This document shows, one piece after another, positions 48,590 to 57,208 of a stretch of DNA of 64,000 nt (its first letter is position 1; every line of letters begins with the position of its first letter). The notes under the pieces were generated by a model. It was not told the origin of the DNA, ran no database searches, and was given only the letters and a program-made list of their open reading frames with translations. Origin of the DNA: Desulfosporosinus hippei DSM 8344 (GTDB lineage Bacteria; Bacillota; Desulfitobacteriia; Desulfitobacteriales; Desulfitobacteriaceae); the NCBI RefSeq assembly GCF_900100785.1, contig NZ_FNCP01000015.1, positions 49,871-113,870 of the forward strand. The letters run 5' to 3'. A program made the position numbers and the translations under genes.

Positions 48590-49972
48590 GTGAAGCTTTG
48601 GGGCGGACGTTTTGAAAAAGGCACTGAGGGATTAGTGGAGGATTTCCACTCGTCCATTCGTTTCGATCAACGACTGTACAAACAAGATATTCAAGGGAGC
48701 ATAGCTCATGCTCGGATGCTTGGAAAAGTAGCAGTCATTTCTGAGGCGGAAGCAACACAATTAATCGAGGGATTAAACGGGATTCTAAAAGATGTTCAAG
48801 CCGGAACAGTGGAATTCGAAATTGGCGCAGAAGATATACATATGAATGTGGAAAAGCTATTAACCGAGCGAATCGGACCTGTAGGAAAAAAGCTGCACAC
48901 GGGACGGAGTCGGAATGATCAGGTTGCTTTGGATTTAAGACTTTTTTTGAAAAGTGAGATTGACCAAACAAAGTCTTTACTAGCTCAGTTAACTCAAACT
49001 CTGCTCAAGCTATCCGAGGAGCATCTGGAAACATGGATGCCGGGATATACTCATTTACAAAAGGCACAGCCAATTACTCTGGCCCACCATTTAATGGCGT
49101 ATGTTCAAATGTTTTTGCGAGATCTTGGACGACTTAAAGATACTCGAAAGAGGCTAAACATATCGCCACTTGGTTCGGGAGCGATGGCAGGAACGACCTT
49201 TCCTCTTGATCGAGAGCAAGTAGCTGTAGAACTTGGATTGGATGGAGTTACATTAAACAGTCTTGATGGAGTTAGCGACCGAGATTTTGCTTTAGAATTT
49301 CTGGCTAATGCGTCCATTCTTATGATGCATTTGAGCAGATTGTGTGAGGAGCTTGTCATTTGGTCCAGCGGAGAATTCCAGTTTATCTCGATGGATGATG
49401 GATACTCAACAGGGTCCAGCATTATGCCCCAAAAGAAAAACCCAGATGTTGCTGAATTAGTGCGGGGAAAAACCGGGCGTGTGTATGGTGATTTGATGGC
49501 ACTTTTGACAGTTATGAAAGGGCTTCCCCTCGCCTATAACAAAGATATGCAAGAGGATAAGGAAGCTGTCTTCGATGCTGTGGATACAATTCAAAAGTGC
49601 TTATTGGTAGTAGAACCTATGCTTAGAACTATGCAAGTACATAGAGATATTATGGCTTTTGGGGCTAAAGGCGGCTTTACAAATGCTACCGATCTCGCGG
49701 ATTATATGGCTAAAAAGGGAGTGCCCTTCCGAGAAGCCCATGAATTTGTTGGACGAATAGTTTTGCATTGTAGCAAAGAAGGCCTTGGGCTTGAAGACTT
49801 GAGTTTAAGCGATTATCAGGCAATCTCGCCAATCTTTGAAGAGGATTTATTTAGCTCGATTGGAATCGAGCATTGTGTCAGAGCACGAAAAATTACGGGA
49901 GGACCCTCACCAGAAACGGTTTTTGAGGGAATTAGGCTTAGTAGACAAGCTTTAGATGAGTTGCTTTGGTAG
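48590..49972 (+). CDS. argH: Argininosuccinate lyase
   Basis: Last step of arginine synthesis, 460 aa, fumarase/aspartase superfamily. The signature GSSIMPQKKNPDVAELVRGK carries the catalytic Ser loop; HTGRSRNDQVALDLRLF and the TPGYTHLQ-like MPGYTHLQKAQP block are present. GTG 48590 (MKLWGGRFEKGTEGLVEDFH) follows AAGGGGAG; earlier in-frame codons have no ribosome site. It completes the island. Confidence 0.96.
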   Translation: MKLWGGRFEKGTEGLVEDFHSSIRFDQRLYKQDIQGSIAHARMLGKVAVISEAEATQLIEGLNGILKDVQAGTVEFEIGAEDIHMNVEKLLTERIGPVGKKLHTGRSRNDQVALDLRLFLKSEIDQTKSLLAQLTQTLLKLSEEHLETWMPGYTHLQKAQPITLAHHLMAYVQMFLRDLGRLKDTRKRLNISPLGSGAMAGTTFPLDREQVAVELGLDGVTLNSLDGVSDRDFALEFLANASILMMHLSRLCEELVIWSSGEFQFISMDDGYSTGSSIMPQKKNPDVAELVRGKTGRVYGDLMALLTVMKGLPLAYNKDMQEDKEAVFDAVDTIQKCLLVVEPMLRTMQVHRDIMAFGAKGGFTNATDLADYMAKKGVPFREAHEFVGRIVLHCSKEGLGLEDLSLSDYQAISPIFEEDLFSSIGIEHCVRARKITGGPSPETVFEGIRLSRQALDELLW

Positions 49973-50064
49973 AGTAGTTTCCAAGGGTTCACTTACGAGC
50001 ACTGAAGGCCAATGGAATGATCAAAGCTGAATTGTCTAAAACAGAATTTAAGAAAACATTTCGG

Positions 50065-50096
50065 ATAGGTTTAGTCTATAAGATGACTAAACCTAT
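50065..50096 (+). terminator. Perfect hairpin downstream of argH
   Basis: ATAGGTTTAGTC (50065-50076) and GACTAAACCTAT (50085-50096) form a 12-bp stem with an 8-base loop, about 90 bases after argH. No T-run follows, so it is not a classical terminator. It could be an mRNA 3' end or a protein-binding site. Confidence 0.45.
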
Positions 50097-50300
50097 GTTA
50101 CTTTGCATGGACATCAGAGATTATGTCGAAAATAAAAGAGCAATATGATTTAGTTGAACCTGTTCGGTGATAATCAGGTTAAATTTGGAATTCTGTCCTT
50201 ATCTGGAATAAAGATACGGGTATAGGGTTTTAGAGAAGTTTGTACTAAGCATTATCCAAGGATAAAAACCTCGGGTTTTCAACAGGATGAGAGAAATAAC

Positions 50301-50405
50301 TGTGTATAGTGTGGATAAAGCTGTGGATAAAGTCTAAATACGCCGTAATTATAGGTGGATAAGTTAGGGATATCCGGTGGACAAATCAACTTAGTCTGTG
50401 GATAA
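50301..50405 (+). other. Cluster of DnaA boxes (possible DnaA titration or secondary-origin site)
   Basis: Three perfect DnaA boxes TGTGGATAA lie at 50310-50318, 50322-50330 and 50397-50405. There is a one-mismatch box GGTGGATAA at 50354-50362 and a two-mismatch box GGTGGACAA at 50376-50384, all in the same orientation. The starts 50322, 50354, 50376 and 50397 are 32, 22 and 21 bases apart, close to whole helical turns. The spacer from 49973 to 50643 has no gene. DnaA-box clusters outside oriC are known in Bacillus, where they titrate DnaA. dnaA/dnaN are not here, so this is unlikely to be the main oriC. Confidence 0.7.
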
Positions 50406-50643
50406 CTTTTTTGAGTTTCGATAAAATCCGACATTAGGTCTAATATAGAGAGCTCAGTGCTAACTTTAAATAGGCACAACATATAAGATTTTCACCATGT
50501 TTTCTTAATTTTTAGTCTAAAGCAGGAAAATCTTGCATAGAGGTCGAAATTCTCACGCATGATTTTATTAAGACTATTGCATCCTAATAAATATATTGCT
50601 TAAATAATCGAACTATGTGAGAGTACAAAGCGAGGCATAATTA

Positions 50644-52098
50644 ATGGAAAATCGAACAATGCTAACAGATCTTTATCAACTTACAATGATGCAGGGTTAT
50701 TTAGTAAATGGTTATCAGAATAAGGAGGCAGTATTTGATGTCTACTTTCGTTCCCTGCCTTTTAAGGGAGGGTATGCTCTGGCGGCAGGGCTTGAACAAG
50801 TAGTTGATTATATTGAAAACCTAGGCTTTGAGGAGGATGATTTAGAATATTTGAGGAGTCTGAACATATTTAGTGAAGAGTTCATTAAGGAACTGAGAAA
50901 TTTCCGTTTTACGGGAGATATTGATGCCATTCCGGAGGGAACTGCAGTTTTTCCTTATGAACCGCTAATACGTGTTAAAGGACGGATTTTTGAGACTCAG
51001 CTTCTAGAGACAACCATACTTAATCTTGTTAACTTTGAGACACTTATTGCTACCAAAGCATCTCGTGTAGTTAGCGCAGCCGGTGGGGGCTCTGTCATGG
51101 AATTTGGCTTGCGCAGAGCTCAGGGACCAGATGCAGGTATCCTAGGAGCCAGGGCAGCTTATATTGGTGGATGTCAGTCCACGTCTAATGTCTTAGCCGG
51201 CAAGCGTTATGGTATCCCTGTTGCAGGGACACAAGCCCATAGTTGGATTCAATGCTTTCCGTCAGAGTTGGATGCCTTCCGAGCATATGCGCATAGTTTT
51301 CCTGACATGTGTTTATTGCTTGTGGATACATATAATGTTCTTAAATCAGGTGTCCCTAATGCTATCAAAGTAGGGCTTGAACTAGAAGCCGAGGGACATC
51401 AGTTTCTTGGCATTCGTCTTGACAGTGGAGATTTAACCTATTTGTCCAAAGAAGCCCGGCGCATGCTTGATGAAGCCGGGCTGAAGAAGGCTATTATTGT
51501 TGCTTCAAATGATTTAGACGAAGAAACTATCTTTGCAATAAGGGCACAGGGGGCTGCAATTAATTCTTGGGGTGTCGGAACAAATCTTATTACATCTAAG
51601 AATAATCCTTCATTAGGTGGGGTTTACAAGTTAGCTGCGGAGGGGGAACAGGGTGTCTTTCATCCTCGTTTAAAGGTCTCGGAAAATATCGCCAAGATAA
51701 CAAACCCTGGAATTAAAAAAGTGGTGCGTTTCTACGATAGGGCTGGAAAAACTATGGCTGATCTTATTGCCCTCGAAGACGAAGTTTTCGAAGAAGGAAA
51801 AGCGCTGACGATATTTGATCCAATACAGACGTGGAAGAGAAAAACTTTAACGAATTTCAGAACTAGGGAACTATTAGTTCCTATATTCAGAGATGGAAAA
51901 CGAGTCTATGATTTACCTAAGCTTAAGGACATCCAACTTTATGCCCATAAAGAATTAGAAACCTTCTGGGATGAGGTCAAGAGATTGACGAACCCACACA
52001 ATTATATCGTGGATTTATCAGCGAATCTCTTTGAATTAAAACAACAGTTACTCTTAACGATTAACAATGATATCAAAAGCAAGCAAGGAGTGGAGTAA
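50644..52098 (+). CDS. pncB: Nicotinate phosphoribosyltransferase
   Basis: NAD salvage enzyme: nicotinate + PRPP to nicotinate mononucleotide, 484 aa. It begins MENRTMLTDLYQLTMMQGYL. Conserved blocks include FGLRRAQGPDAGILGARAAY, GTQAHSWIQCFPSELDAF and RLDSGDLTYLSKEARRMLDE for PRPP and substrate binding. The start ATG 50644 has a modest site (GCGAGG). nadE follows after three bases, forming an NAD salvage operon. Confidence 0.93.
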   Translation: MENRTMLTDLYQLTMMQGYLVNGYQNKEAVFDVYFRSLPFKGGYALAAGLEQVVDYIENLGFEEDDLEYLRSLNIFSEEFIKELRNFRFTGDIDAIPEGTAVFPYEPLIRVKGRIFETQLLETTILNLVNFETLIATKASRVVSAAGGGSVMEFGLRRAQGPDAGILGARAAYIGGCQSTSNVLAGKRYGIPVAGTQAHSWIQCFPSELDAFRAYAHSFPDMCLLLVDTYNVLKSGVPNAIKVGLELEAEGHQFLGIRLDSGDLTYLSKEARRMLDEAGLKKAIIVASNDLDEETIFAIRAQGAAINSWGVGTNLITSKNNPSLGGVYKLAAEGEQGVFHPRLKVSENIAKITNPGIKKVVRFYDRAGKTMADLIALEDEVFEEGKALTIFDPIQTWKRKTLTNFRTRELLVPIFRDGKRVYDLPKLKDIQLYAHKELETFWDEVKRLTNPHNYIVDLSANLFELKQQLLLTINNDIKSKQGVE

Positions 52099-52101
52099 AA
52101 A

Positions 52102-52875
52102 ATGTGGACAGATGAAGAATTATCACAACGAATTGATCAAACGGTGGAATGGCTGCGCAAAAAAGTTGCCGAAGCAAAGGCAGAGGGAGTAGTGGTGGGC
52201 ATCTCAGGAGGAGTCGATTCAGCAGTAGTCACTGGGCTATGTAGTCAGGCTTTTCCCGGAAAATGCATCGGAGTCATTATGCCTAGCCATTCAGATCCCG
52301 AAGATGTTGAGGATGCTTTATGGATTGCCGAGGGTTTTGAAATAAGAACCTTAGAAGTGAATCTAAGTGGTGCCCACACACAGGTTATGGGACAAGTAAA
52401 GAAGGGCCTGGAAAGTATAGGGTGCAGTTTAGTCGCAGAAAAAATGAGCCAAGGAAATCTAAAGGCTCGGTTGCGTATGTCCACCTTGTATGCCGTGGCC
52501 AACGCCATGAATTATTTAGTTGTAGGAACAGATAATGCCCCTGAGAGCTATACCGGGTATTTTACCAAATACGGTGACGGTGGTGTAGATCTTTTACCGA
52601 TTAGTTCTCTTACCAAAACAGAAGTTCGAGCATGGGCGAGGATGCTAGGACTGCCCATGAGAATCGCTTCCCGTGTACCAACTGCAGGGCTTTGGCCGGG
52701 TCAGACAGATGAATCTGAACTAGGAATTACCTATGATCAGATAGACCGGTACCTGCTAGGGGAAGAGGTTCCCCCTGAAGTACGAGAGCGTGTAGAGTCA
52801 CTCCATCGTCAGAGCGAACACAAACGTCAAATGCCACCAAGCTTCGAACTCCCTAAACTTGAGAGGTTAGATTAA
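52102..52875 (+). CDS. nadE: NAD synthetase (ammonia-dependent)
   Basis: Amidates nicotinate adenine dinucleotide to NAD, 257 aa. The PP-loop is VVVGISGGVDSAVV near residue 38; NLKARLRMSTLYAVANAMNY and GTDNAPESYTGYFTKYGDGG are diagnostic. There is no N-terminal nitrilase domain, so it uses ammonia. ATG 52102 follows AAGGAGTGGAG. nadD is not in this window. Confidence 0.94.
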   Translation: MWTDEELSQRIDQTVEWLRKKVAEAKAEGVVVGISGGVDSAVVTGLCSQAFPGKCIGVIMPSHSDPEDVEDALWIAEGFEIRTLEVNLSGAHTQVMGQVKKGLESIGCSLVAEKMSQGNLKARLRMSTLYAVANAMNYLVVGTDNAPESYTGYFTKYGDGGVDLLPISSLTKTEVRAWARMLGLPMRIASRVPTAGLWPGQTDESELGITYDQIDRYLLGEEVPPEVRERVESLHRQSEHKRQMPPSFELPKLERLD

Positions 52876-52876
52876 G

Positions 52877-53431
52877 GTGAGAATTGGAATAGATATTGAT
52901 GGGGTAGTATCCGACAGTTACCCTTTCTGGTTACAGGAACTGAACTGTCACTATGGCAAAAATATAGCGTGCCTTGACGACTATAATATGCATATTTCTT
53001 TTGAAGTAACTACCGAGGATATGAACAATTTTTTTGAGACCAACATCGAACGCTTGCTCATGATGCCTAAGCCCATACCCGGTGCAAAAGAGGGGATAGA
53101 AACTCTGTTGCAAGAAGGACATGAGATTATTTATGTCACTGCTCGTACACAGGAACAACAGGGGCTAACAGAACGTTGGTTTGCTCATAATAAAATCTAC
53201 TACAAAAAAATGCTATTTTCGGGGTTTGGCAGCAAAGTGGGTTTTGTTAAGGAATGGGGAATTGAGGCTTTCATCGAGGATTATCAGGTAAATGCTAAAC
53301 TAATCGCAGAATGCGGAGTGCCAGTATTCCTTTTAGATGCCAGCTATAATCAAGAGGATACTCCTCGTGGGATTATCCGTTGCCATAGCTGGGAAGAGAT
53401 AGTTAAAGGAATACATAATTTAAATCGTTAG
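52877..53431 (+). CDS. HAD-family 5'-nucleotidase-like phosphatase
   Basis: HAD-superfamily hydrolase, 184 aa, related to the cytosolic 5'(3')-deoxyribonucleotidase/YqfW group. Motif I is IGIDIDGVVSDSYPFW (nucleophile Asp plus Asp), motif II VTARTQEQ, and motif III FIEDYQVNA. GTG 52877 is one base after the nadE stop. Its tight linkage to pncB and nadE suggests a pyridine-nucleotide or nucleotide house-cleaning role; the substrate is unknown. Confidence 0.78.
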   Translation: MRIGIDIDGVVSDSYPFWLQELNCHYGKNIACLDDYNMHISFEVTTEDMNNFFETNIERLLMMPKPIPGAKEGIETLLQEGHEIIYVTARTQEQQGLTERWFAHNKIYYKKMLFSGFGSKVGFVKEWGIEAFIEDYQVNAKLIAECGVPVFLLDASYNQEDTPRGIIRCHSWEEIVKGIHNLNR

Positions 53432-53451
53432 TCATTAAAACAAAAATAAAG

Positions 53452-53549
53452 GCCTTTCACAACCTTATTTAATATGCTTCTTAAGGTAACCAGGTATTAG
53501 AAAACCTGCTGCCTATAGAGAGCATATCGAAACTAGTGTTGTGAAAGGC
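53452..53549. repeat. Long imperfect hairpin element between convergent genes
   Basis: GCCTTTCACAAC (53452-53463) pairs perfectly with GTTGTGAAAGGC (53538-53549). Inside, ATATGCT (53472-53478) pairs with AGCATAT (53521-53527), and CAGGT pairs with ACCTG near the tip. The whole forms a single ~98-base interrupted stem. It lies between the convergent HAD and murC genes and may be a bidirectional terminator with a large loop. A small MITE-like repeat or a structured RNA are alternatives. Confidence 0.55.
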
Positions 53550-53575
53550 TTTAATCTTATTTCGAGTTAAGATAC

Positions 53576-54928
53576 TTAACTAACTATTTCCAACCCCACT
53601 TTGTAAATATCTCCCGCTCCTAAAGTGAGGACAAGATCCTCGGGTGCAAGAGTCTGATTGAGATAGAGTTTAATATCATCAAGAGTTCCTATGTAACGTG
53701 CTTGAATACCTTGCTGCAAAATCATCTCGGCAAGATTTGGAGCAGATACAGTGTGATGTTCAAGTTCTCGAGCGGATGCGAAAATGTCTGCAATCACAAC
53801 TTCGTCTGCACTCTGAAAAGCTTGTGAGAATTCAAGTAAGAGTTTTTCTGTTCGGCTAAAAGTATGGGGCTGAAAAATAGCACGAATACGGCGATCAGGG
53901 AATGAAAGTCGAGCGCCTTCTAGGGTGGTACGGATTTCAGTTGGATGATGAGCGTAGTCATCAACAATTAATGCTCCATTTGTGTTGCAGCCAATGTGTT
54001 CAAAGCGACGTTTGGTTCCATTGAATTGGCCCAGGCTTGATAGGATGTCATTCATAGGAATGCCAAGCTGGTGACATAAGGCAATTGTAGCTAAAGCATT
54101 AACAATATTGTGCTTTCCTGCGACGTGAAGATCAAGATCCCCAACATATTGTCCTTTAAACAAGATTTTCATTGAGCTCTTCTCATCTTTAAAGATAATC
54201 TCTGTGGCCCTAATATCGGCAGATTCTGAAAGCCCAAAGGTTGTTATTGGTGCGTCGGACTGGATAGACTTTCGGTTTGGATCCTCATCCCAAACGTAAA
54301 TGCGTCCGTGGGCGGGTACTTTTAGAGCTAATTCACTAAAGGCGGAGATAACATCGTCAAGATCTTTGAAATAGTCAGGGTGATCAAATTCTATGTTAGT
54401 AATGATTAAATGTTCCGGGGAATAATTGAGGAAATGACGTCGATATTCACAAGATTCCGCTAAGAAGAATTCTCCTTTTCCGCTATGGGCATTTCCACCG
54501 ATACTGGGGACATCACTACCGACAACAATCGTGGGGTCTAATCCGGCTTGGAGTAAAACAAGTCCCATCATAGCCGTTGTCGTGGTTTTGCCGTGGGTAC
54601 CAGTTACGCAAATACTTCTTTTTTGGGCGAGTAAACGCCCAAGATATTGGGGATAACTTAAGACTGGGATATTCAGATCAAGGGCTCGAGCAATCTCCGG
54701 ATGCTGATTAGTATAAGCTGCGGAAGCGACAACTAAATCTACGTTCTCAACATTGGCGGAAGAAAATCCTAAAACCGGAATATTGGCACGTTTAAGGACA
54801 CTATCTGTATAAAAGCTTTCCTCAACGTCTGATCCTGTTATAGTTGCACCTTCAATTTGATTGCTGATTTGAGCTAAAGCGCTCATTCCCGTTCCTTTAA
54901 TTCCGACAAAATGAATATGTAATGCCAA
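53576..54928 (-). CDS. murC: UDP-N-acetylmuramate--L-alanine ligase-like Mur ligase
   Basis: ATP-dependent Mur ligase, 450 aa, cytoplasmic cell-wall precursor enzyme. It starts MALHIHFVGIKGTGMSALAQ (nucleotide-sensing loop), has the ATP P-loop [15 protein letters not shown], and contains FDHPDYFKDLDDVISAF and VDDYAHHPTEIRTTLEGARL. The layout is MurC-like. The GIKGTGMSALA loop differs from the usual GIGGIGMS of MurC, so it could be a second or stand-alone MurC-type enzyme. It lies 66 bases downstream of the hydrogenase cytochrome gene on the same strand. Confidence 0.8.
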   Translation of the reverse strand: MALHIHFVGIKGTGMSALAQISNQIEGATITGSDVEESFYTDSVLKRANIPVLGFSSANVENVDLVVASAAYTNQHPEIARALDLNIPVLSYPQYLGRLLAQKRSICVTGTHGKTTTTAMMGLVLLQAGLDPTIVVGSDVPSIGGNAHSGKGEFFLAESCEYRRHFLNYSPEHLIITNIEFDHPDYFKDLDDVISAFSELALKVPAHGRIYVWDEDPNRKSIQSDAPITTFGLSESADIRATEIIFKDEKSSMKILFKGQYVGDLDLHVAGKHNIVNALATIALCHQLGIPMNDILSSLGQFNGTKRRFEHIGCNTNGALIVDDYAHHPTEIRTTLEGARLSFPDRRIRAIFQPHTFSRTEKLLLEFSQAFQSADEVVIADIFASARELEHHTVSAPNLAEMILQQGIQARYIGTLDDIKLYLNQTLAPEDLVLTLGAGDIYKVGLEIVS

Positions 54929-54994
54929 AGCGAATCGTCCCTTTCATGTATAAAACTCTACCCCCCATTATACCCAAAGTTAAAGCAAAAAGTA

Positions 54995-55675
54995 TCATTT
55001 TATTCGAGGAAAATTTTTACTTTCGTTTTTCATAGGAGGCTTTCTTTCATAACCGGTGACCATAGCCTGAAGACGACTGATATCTTCAGTAAGACTTAGG
55101 TATATGTGAACAGGAATTGTCGCTAAGAAGTAGATACTTATTATAAACTTAATCCAGCGGATCATCTGAAAACCACCAACTAAATGCCAAACCCAGATAA
55201 GATGTTCTCCTTGCCAATAGGAAGCTAAACCGAGAAAACTTGCTAATAAGAAAACAAGAAACCAGCTGAAGTAGATTAATAATTGCCCGCTATTATATTT
55301 TCTAGCAGGTGGAGGAGAAGAACGAAGGAAGAAGTAATAGGCCATAAGTTTGGGGAAATGTTTTAGGTCTCGAATTTTGGGAATTAGAGAATCATCTTTA
55401 CGTATCAGGGCGTCTGTAAAACGAAGGACTAAAAAACCTAAAGCAAACCAGCTAAAGACTATATGTGCTACTAAGACTTTACTGAAGTTTAAGGCTAAAA
55501 AGTGAGCAGGTTTGTGGAGCTGCAGGCCAGTTGAAATTATCACAACTAGACTGATTGCAAATCCCCAATGAAAAATTCTTACCCAAATTGGCTGCGACTG
55601 GATAATCCTTCCCTTCAGATTATCAGCTTTGAGCTGTTTTAGGAGGGGCTTTCTTAATTTGACAGAGTGCTTCAT
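54995..55675 (-). CDS. Hydrogenase cytochrome b subunit
   Basis: Membrane di-haem cytochrome b (Ni/Fe-hydrogenase b-type, HyaC-like), 226 aa from ATG 55675 (MKHSVKLRKPLLKQLKADNL). An upstream ATG 55699 is possible; the open frame to 55768 is not supported. Four hydrophobic segments carry His residues in suitable places (VRIFHWGFAIS, VLVAHIVFSWFALGF, LIWVWHLVGGF, TIPVHIYLSL). It would accept electrons from the hydrogenase small subunit and reduce quinone. It is third in the hydrogenase operon. Confidence 0.82.
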   Translation of the reverse strand: MKHSVKLRKPLLKQLKADNLKGRIIQSQPIWVRIFHWGFAISLVVIISTGLQLHKPAHFLALNFSKVLVAHIVFSWFALGFLVLRFTDALIRKDDSLIPKIRDLKHFPKLMAYYFFLRSSPPPARKYNSGQLLIYFSWFLVFLLASFLGLASYWQGEHLIWVWHLVGGFQMIRWIKFIISIYFLATIPVHIYLSLTEDISRLQAMVTGYERKPPMKNESKNFPRIK

Positions 55676-55799
55676 GTTATTACCTTTACCCTTATACATA
55701 CATCTCTTTCTTTGTGTATATTCGCGTGAGATAATCAAACACGAAAATCTTAGCGGGATATTTTGCACAATACTTTAGTACTAAGACTCGGAACCAAGT

Positions 55800-57203
55800 T
55801 TAAACTTCGATTTTTAGGGCCCGAATTTTGTCACCGTCGATTATGTGGACACTACAGGAAAAGCAGGGGTCAAAGGAACGAATTACTCGGCCGACTTCTT
55901 TTAGATCCTTGGATTTGATTTTTAAACCCAGGATTGAGGACTCTCCTACACTACGGGTCCCTGTGTTATCACGTGCTCCAAAGTTAAAGGCAGAAGGTGT
56001 AACAATTTGATAATGTTTAACTCGAGAGTTTTCAATAGAAACCCAATGTCCTAACGAACCCCTCATTGCTTCATGCAGCCCGATCCCTACCCCGGAGTCT
56101 TGCTCCATTTTTAGGTCAAGAGTATCTGCTCCGGGTTCAAGGCGATTAAGCCAGTCCAACGTAGATTTGGCTAATTTTTTTAATTCAAGTGCCCTTGCCC
56201 ATATCCGCCCTATTGTTCCGGTGCCTAGGGTTTCTTCCTTATTGATGATAGCCCGAGCTAAGGGGCCGACTTCTACGGGTTTGCCACGGTAACGAGGGGA
56301 TTTGACCCAGGTATATCCTTTTGCCTGACTTCGATCCGGTATTGTATCCTCTTCCATTGGATGCAGGGGGCCATGGGGTTTGTACCAAGCGTTTGTCACA
56401 TCTTCAGTAACATGACGTTCATCATAACTCTCACGTTTACCTTGGAGAAGGACTCCTTGCGAAAAAAGGGTGCTTCCTTCAGGATTTGAGAAACCACCGA
56501 CGGACATATAGTTTCCTATACCGTTGCCGAGTTGAATATAGTCGGGATAACGCTCTTTGATGAGATTAATATCGGGCAATAGAAAGTCGTCAATAAAGCC
56601 GAGGATTTCCATCATGTACCCTCTATAGCGGTTTACTTTATCAGCATCAACTTCCATACTAACTCCACCTAGAACAATACCATGACCGTGGGGGGCCTTT
56701 CCTCCGAAAACTGCAAACGCCGAATGAGCAATTCGAGATATTTCAAAGCATTTAAAATAGTGCTCTATCATAGTACTTTCTTCCTTAGCGGATAGTCGCA
56801 GGTCAAACTCTGAATGGGGAATAAATGGAGCAATATCGGGTCCCCGGAAATAATCCGGAAATGAGTATAGATAGATGTGACGGAGATGGTTCTGGATAAA
56901 ATCACTAGCCAGTATGAGATTTCGAAGTAAGAGTCCATTAGGTGGAATGTGCATTCCTAAGGCTTGTTCAACAGCTAGTGCCGCTGTCAGAGCATGAGCC
57001 GAAGAGCAAATTCCACAGATGCGTTGGGTATAATAGGGCATGTCAAAAGCCGAACGACCAACAAGGATTTGTTCAAATCCTCGATATAGGGTATCGGAAA
57101 TGTAGGCATCTTTGATTTCGTCGCCTTCGAGCCAAGCTTCAACGAGCATTGGATTGTGAATGCGGCTCATCGGAAAAATAACTCTTTTCTCCAGAGTAGT
57201 CAC
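55800..57203 (-). CDS. [NiFe] hydrogenase large subunit
   Basis: Catalytic subunit of an uptake [NiFe] hydrogenase, 467 aa. The Ni-binding motifs are QRICGICSSAH near the N terminus and DPCFSCSVH near the C terminus. The last 14 residues (IIDGDKIRALKIEV) after the His should be removed by a maturation protease. GTG 57203 lies six bases downstream of the small-subunit stop; its ribosome site AGGAG abuts it, suggesting coupled translation. No hyp or protease genes are in the window, so maturation must be encoded elsewhere. Confidence 0.92.
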   Translation of the reverse strand: MTTLEKRVIFPMSRIHNPMLVEAWLEGDEIKDAYISDTLYRGFEQILVGRSAFDMPYYTQRICGICSSAHALTAALAVEQALGMHIPPNGLLLRNLILASDFIQNHLRHIYLYSFPDYFRGPDIAPFIPHSEFDLRLSAKEESTMIEHYFKCFEISRIAHSAFAVFGGKAPHGHGIVLGGVSMEVDADKVNRYRGYMMEILGFIDDFLLPDINLIKERYPDYIQLGNGIGNYMSVGGFSNPEGSTLFSQGVLLQGKRESYDERHVTEDVTNAWYKPHGPLHPMEEDTIPDRSQAKGYTWVKSPRYRGKPVEVGPLARAIINKEETLGTGTIGRIWARALELKKLAKSTLDWLNRLEPGADTLDLKMEQDSGVGIGLHEAMRGSLGHWVSIENSRVKHYQIVTPSAFNFGARDNTGTRSVGESSILGLKIKSKDLKEVGRVIRSFDPCFSCSVHIIDGDKIRALKIEV

Positions 57204-57208
57204 TCCTA

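Noticed and set aside
49973..50643. Main replication origin (oriC) in the argH-pncB spacer
   Set aside because: DnaA boxes are present, but dnaA, dnaN, rpmH and gyrase genes are not, and no clear 13-mer AT unwinding repeat was seen. A DnaA-binding cluster is the safer reading.
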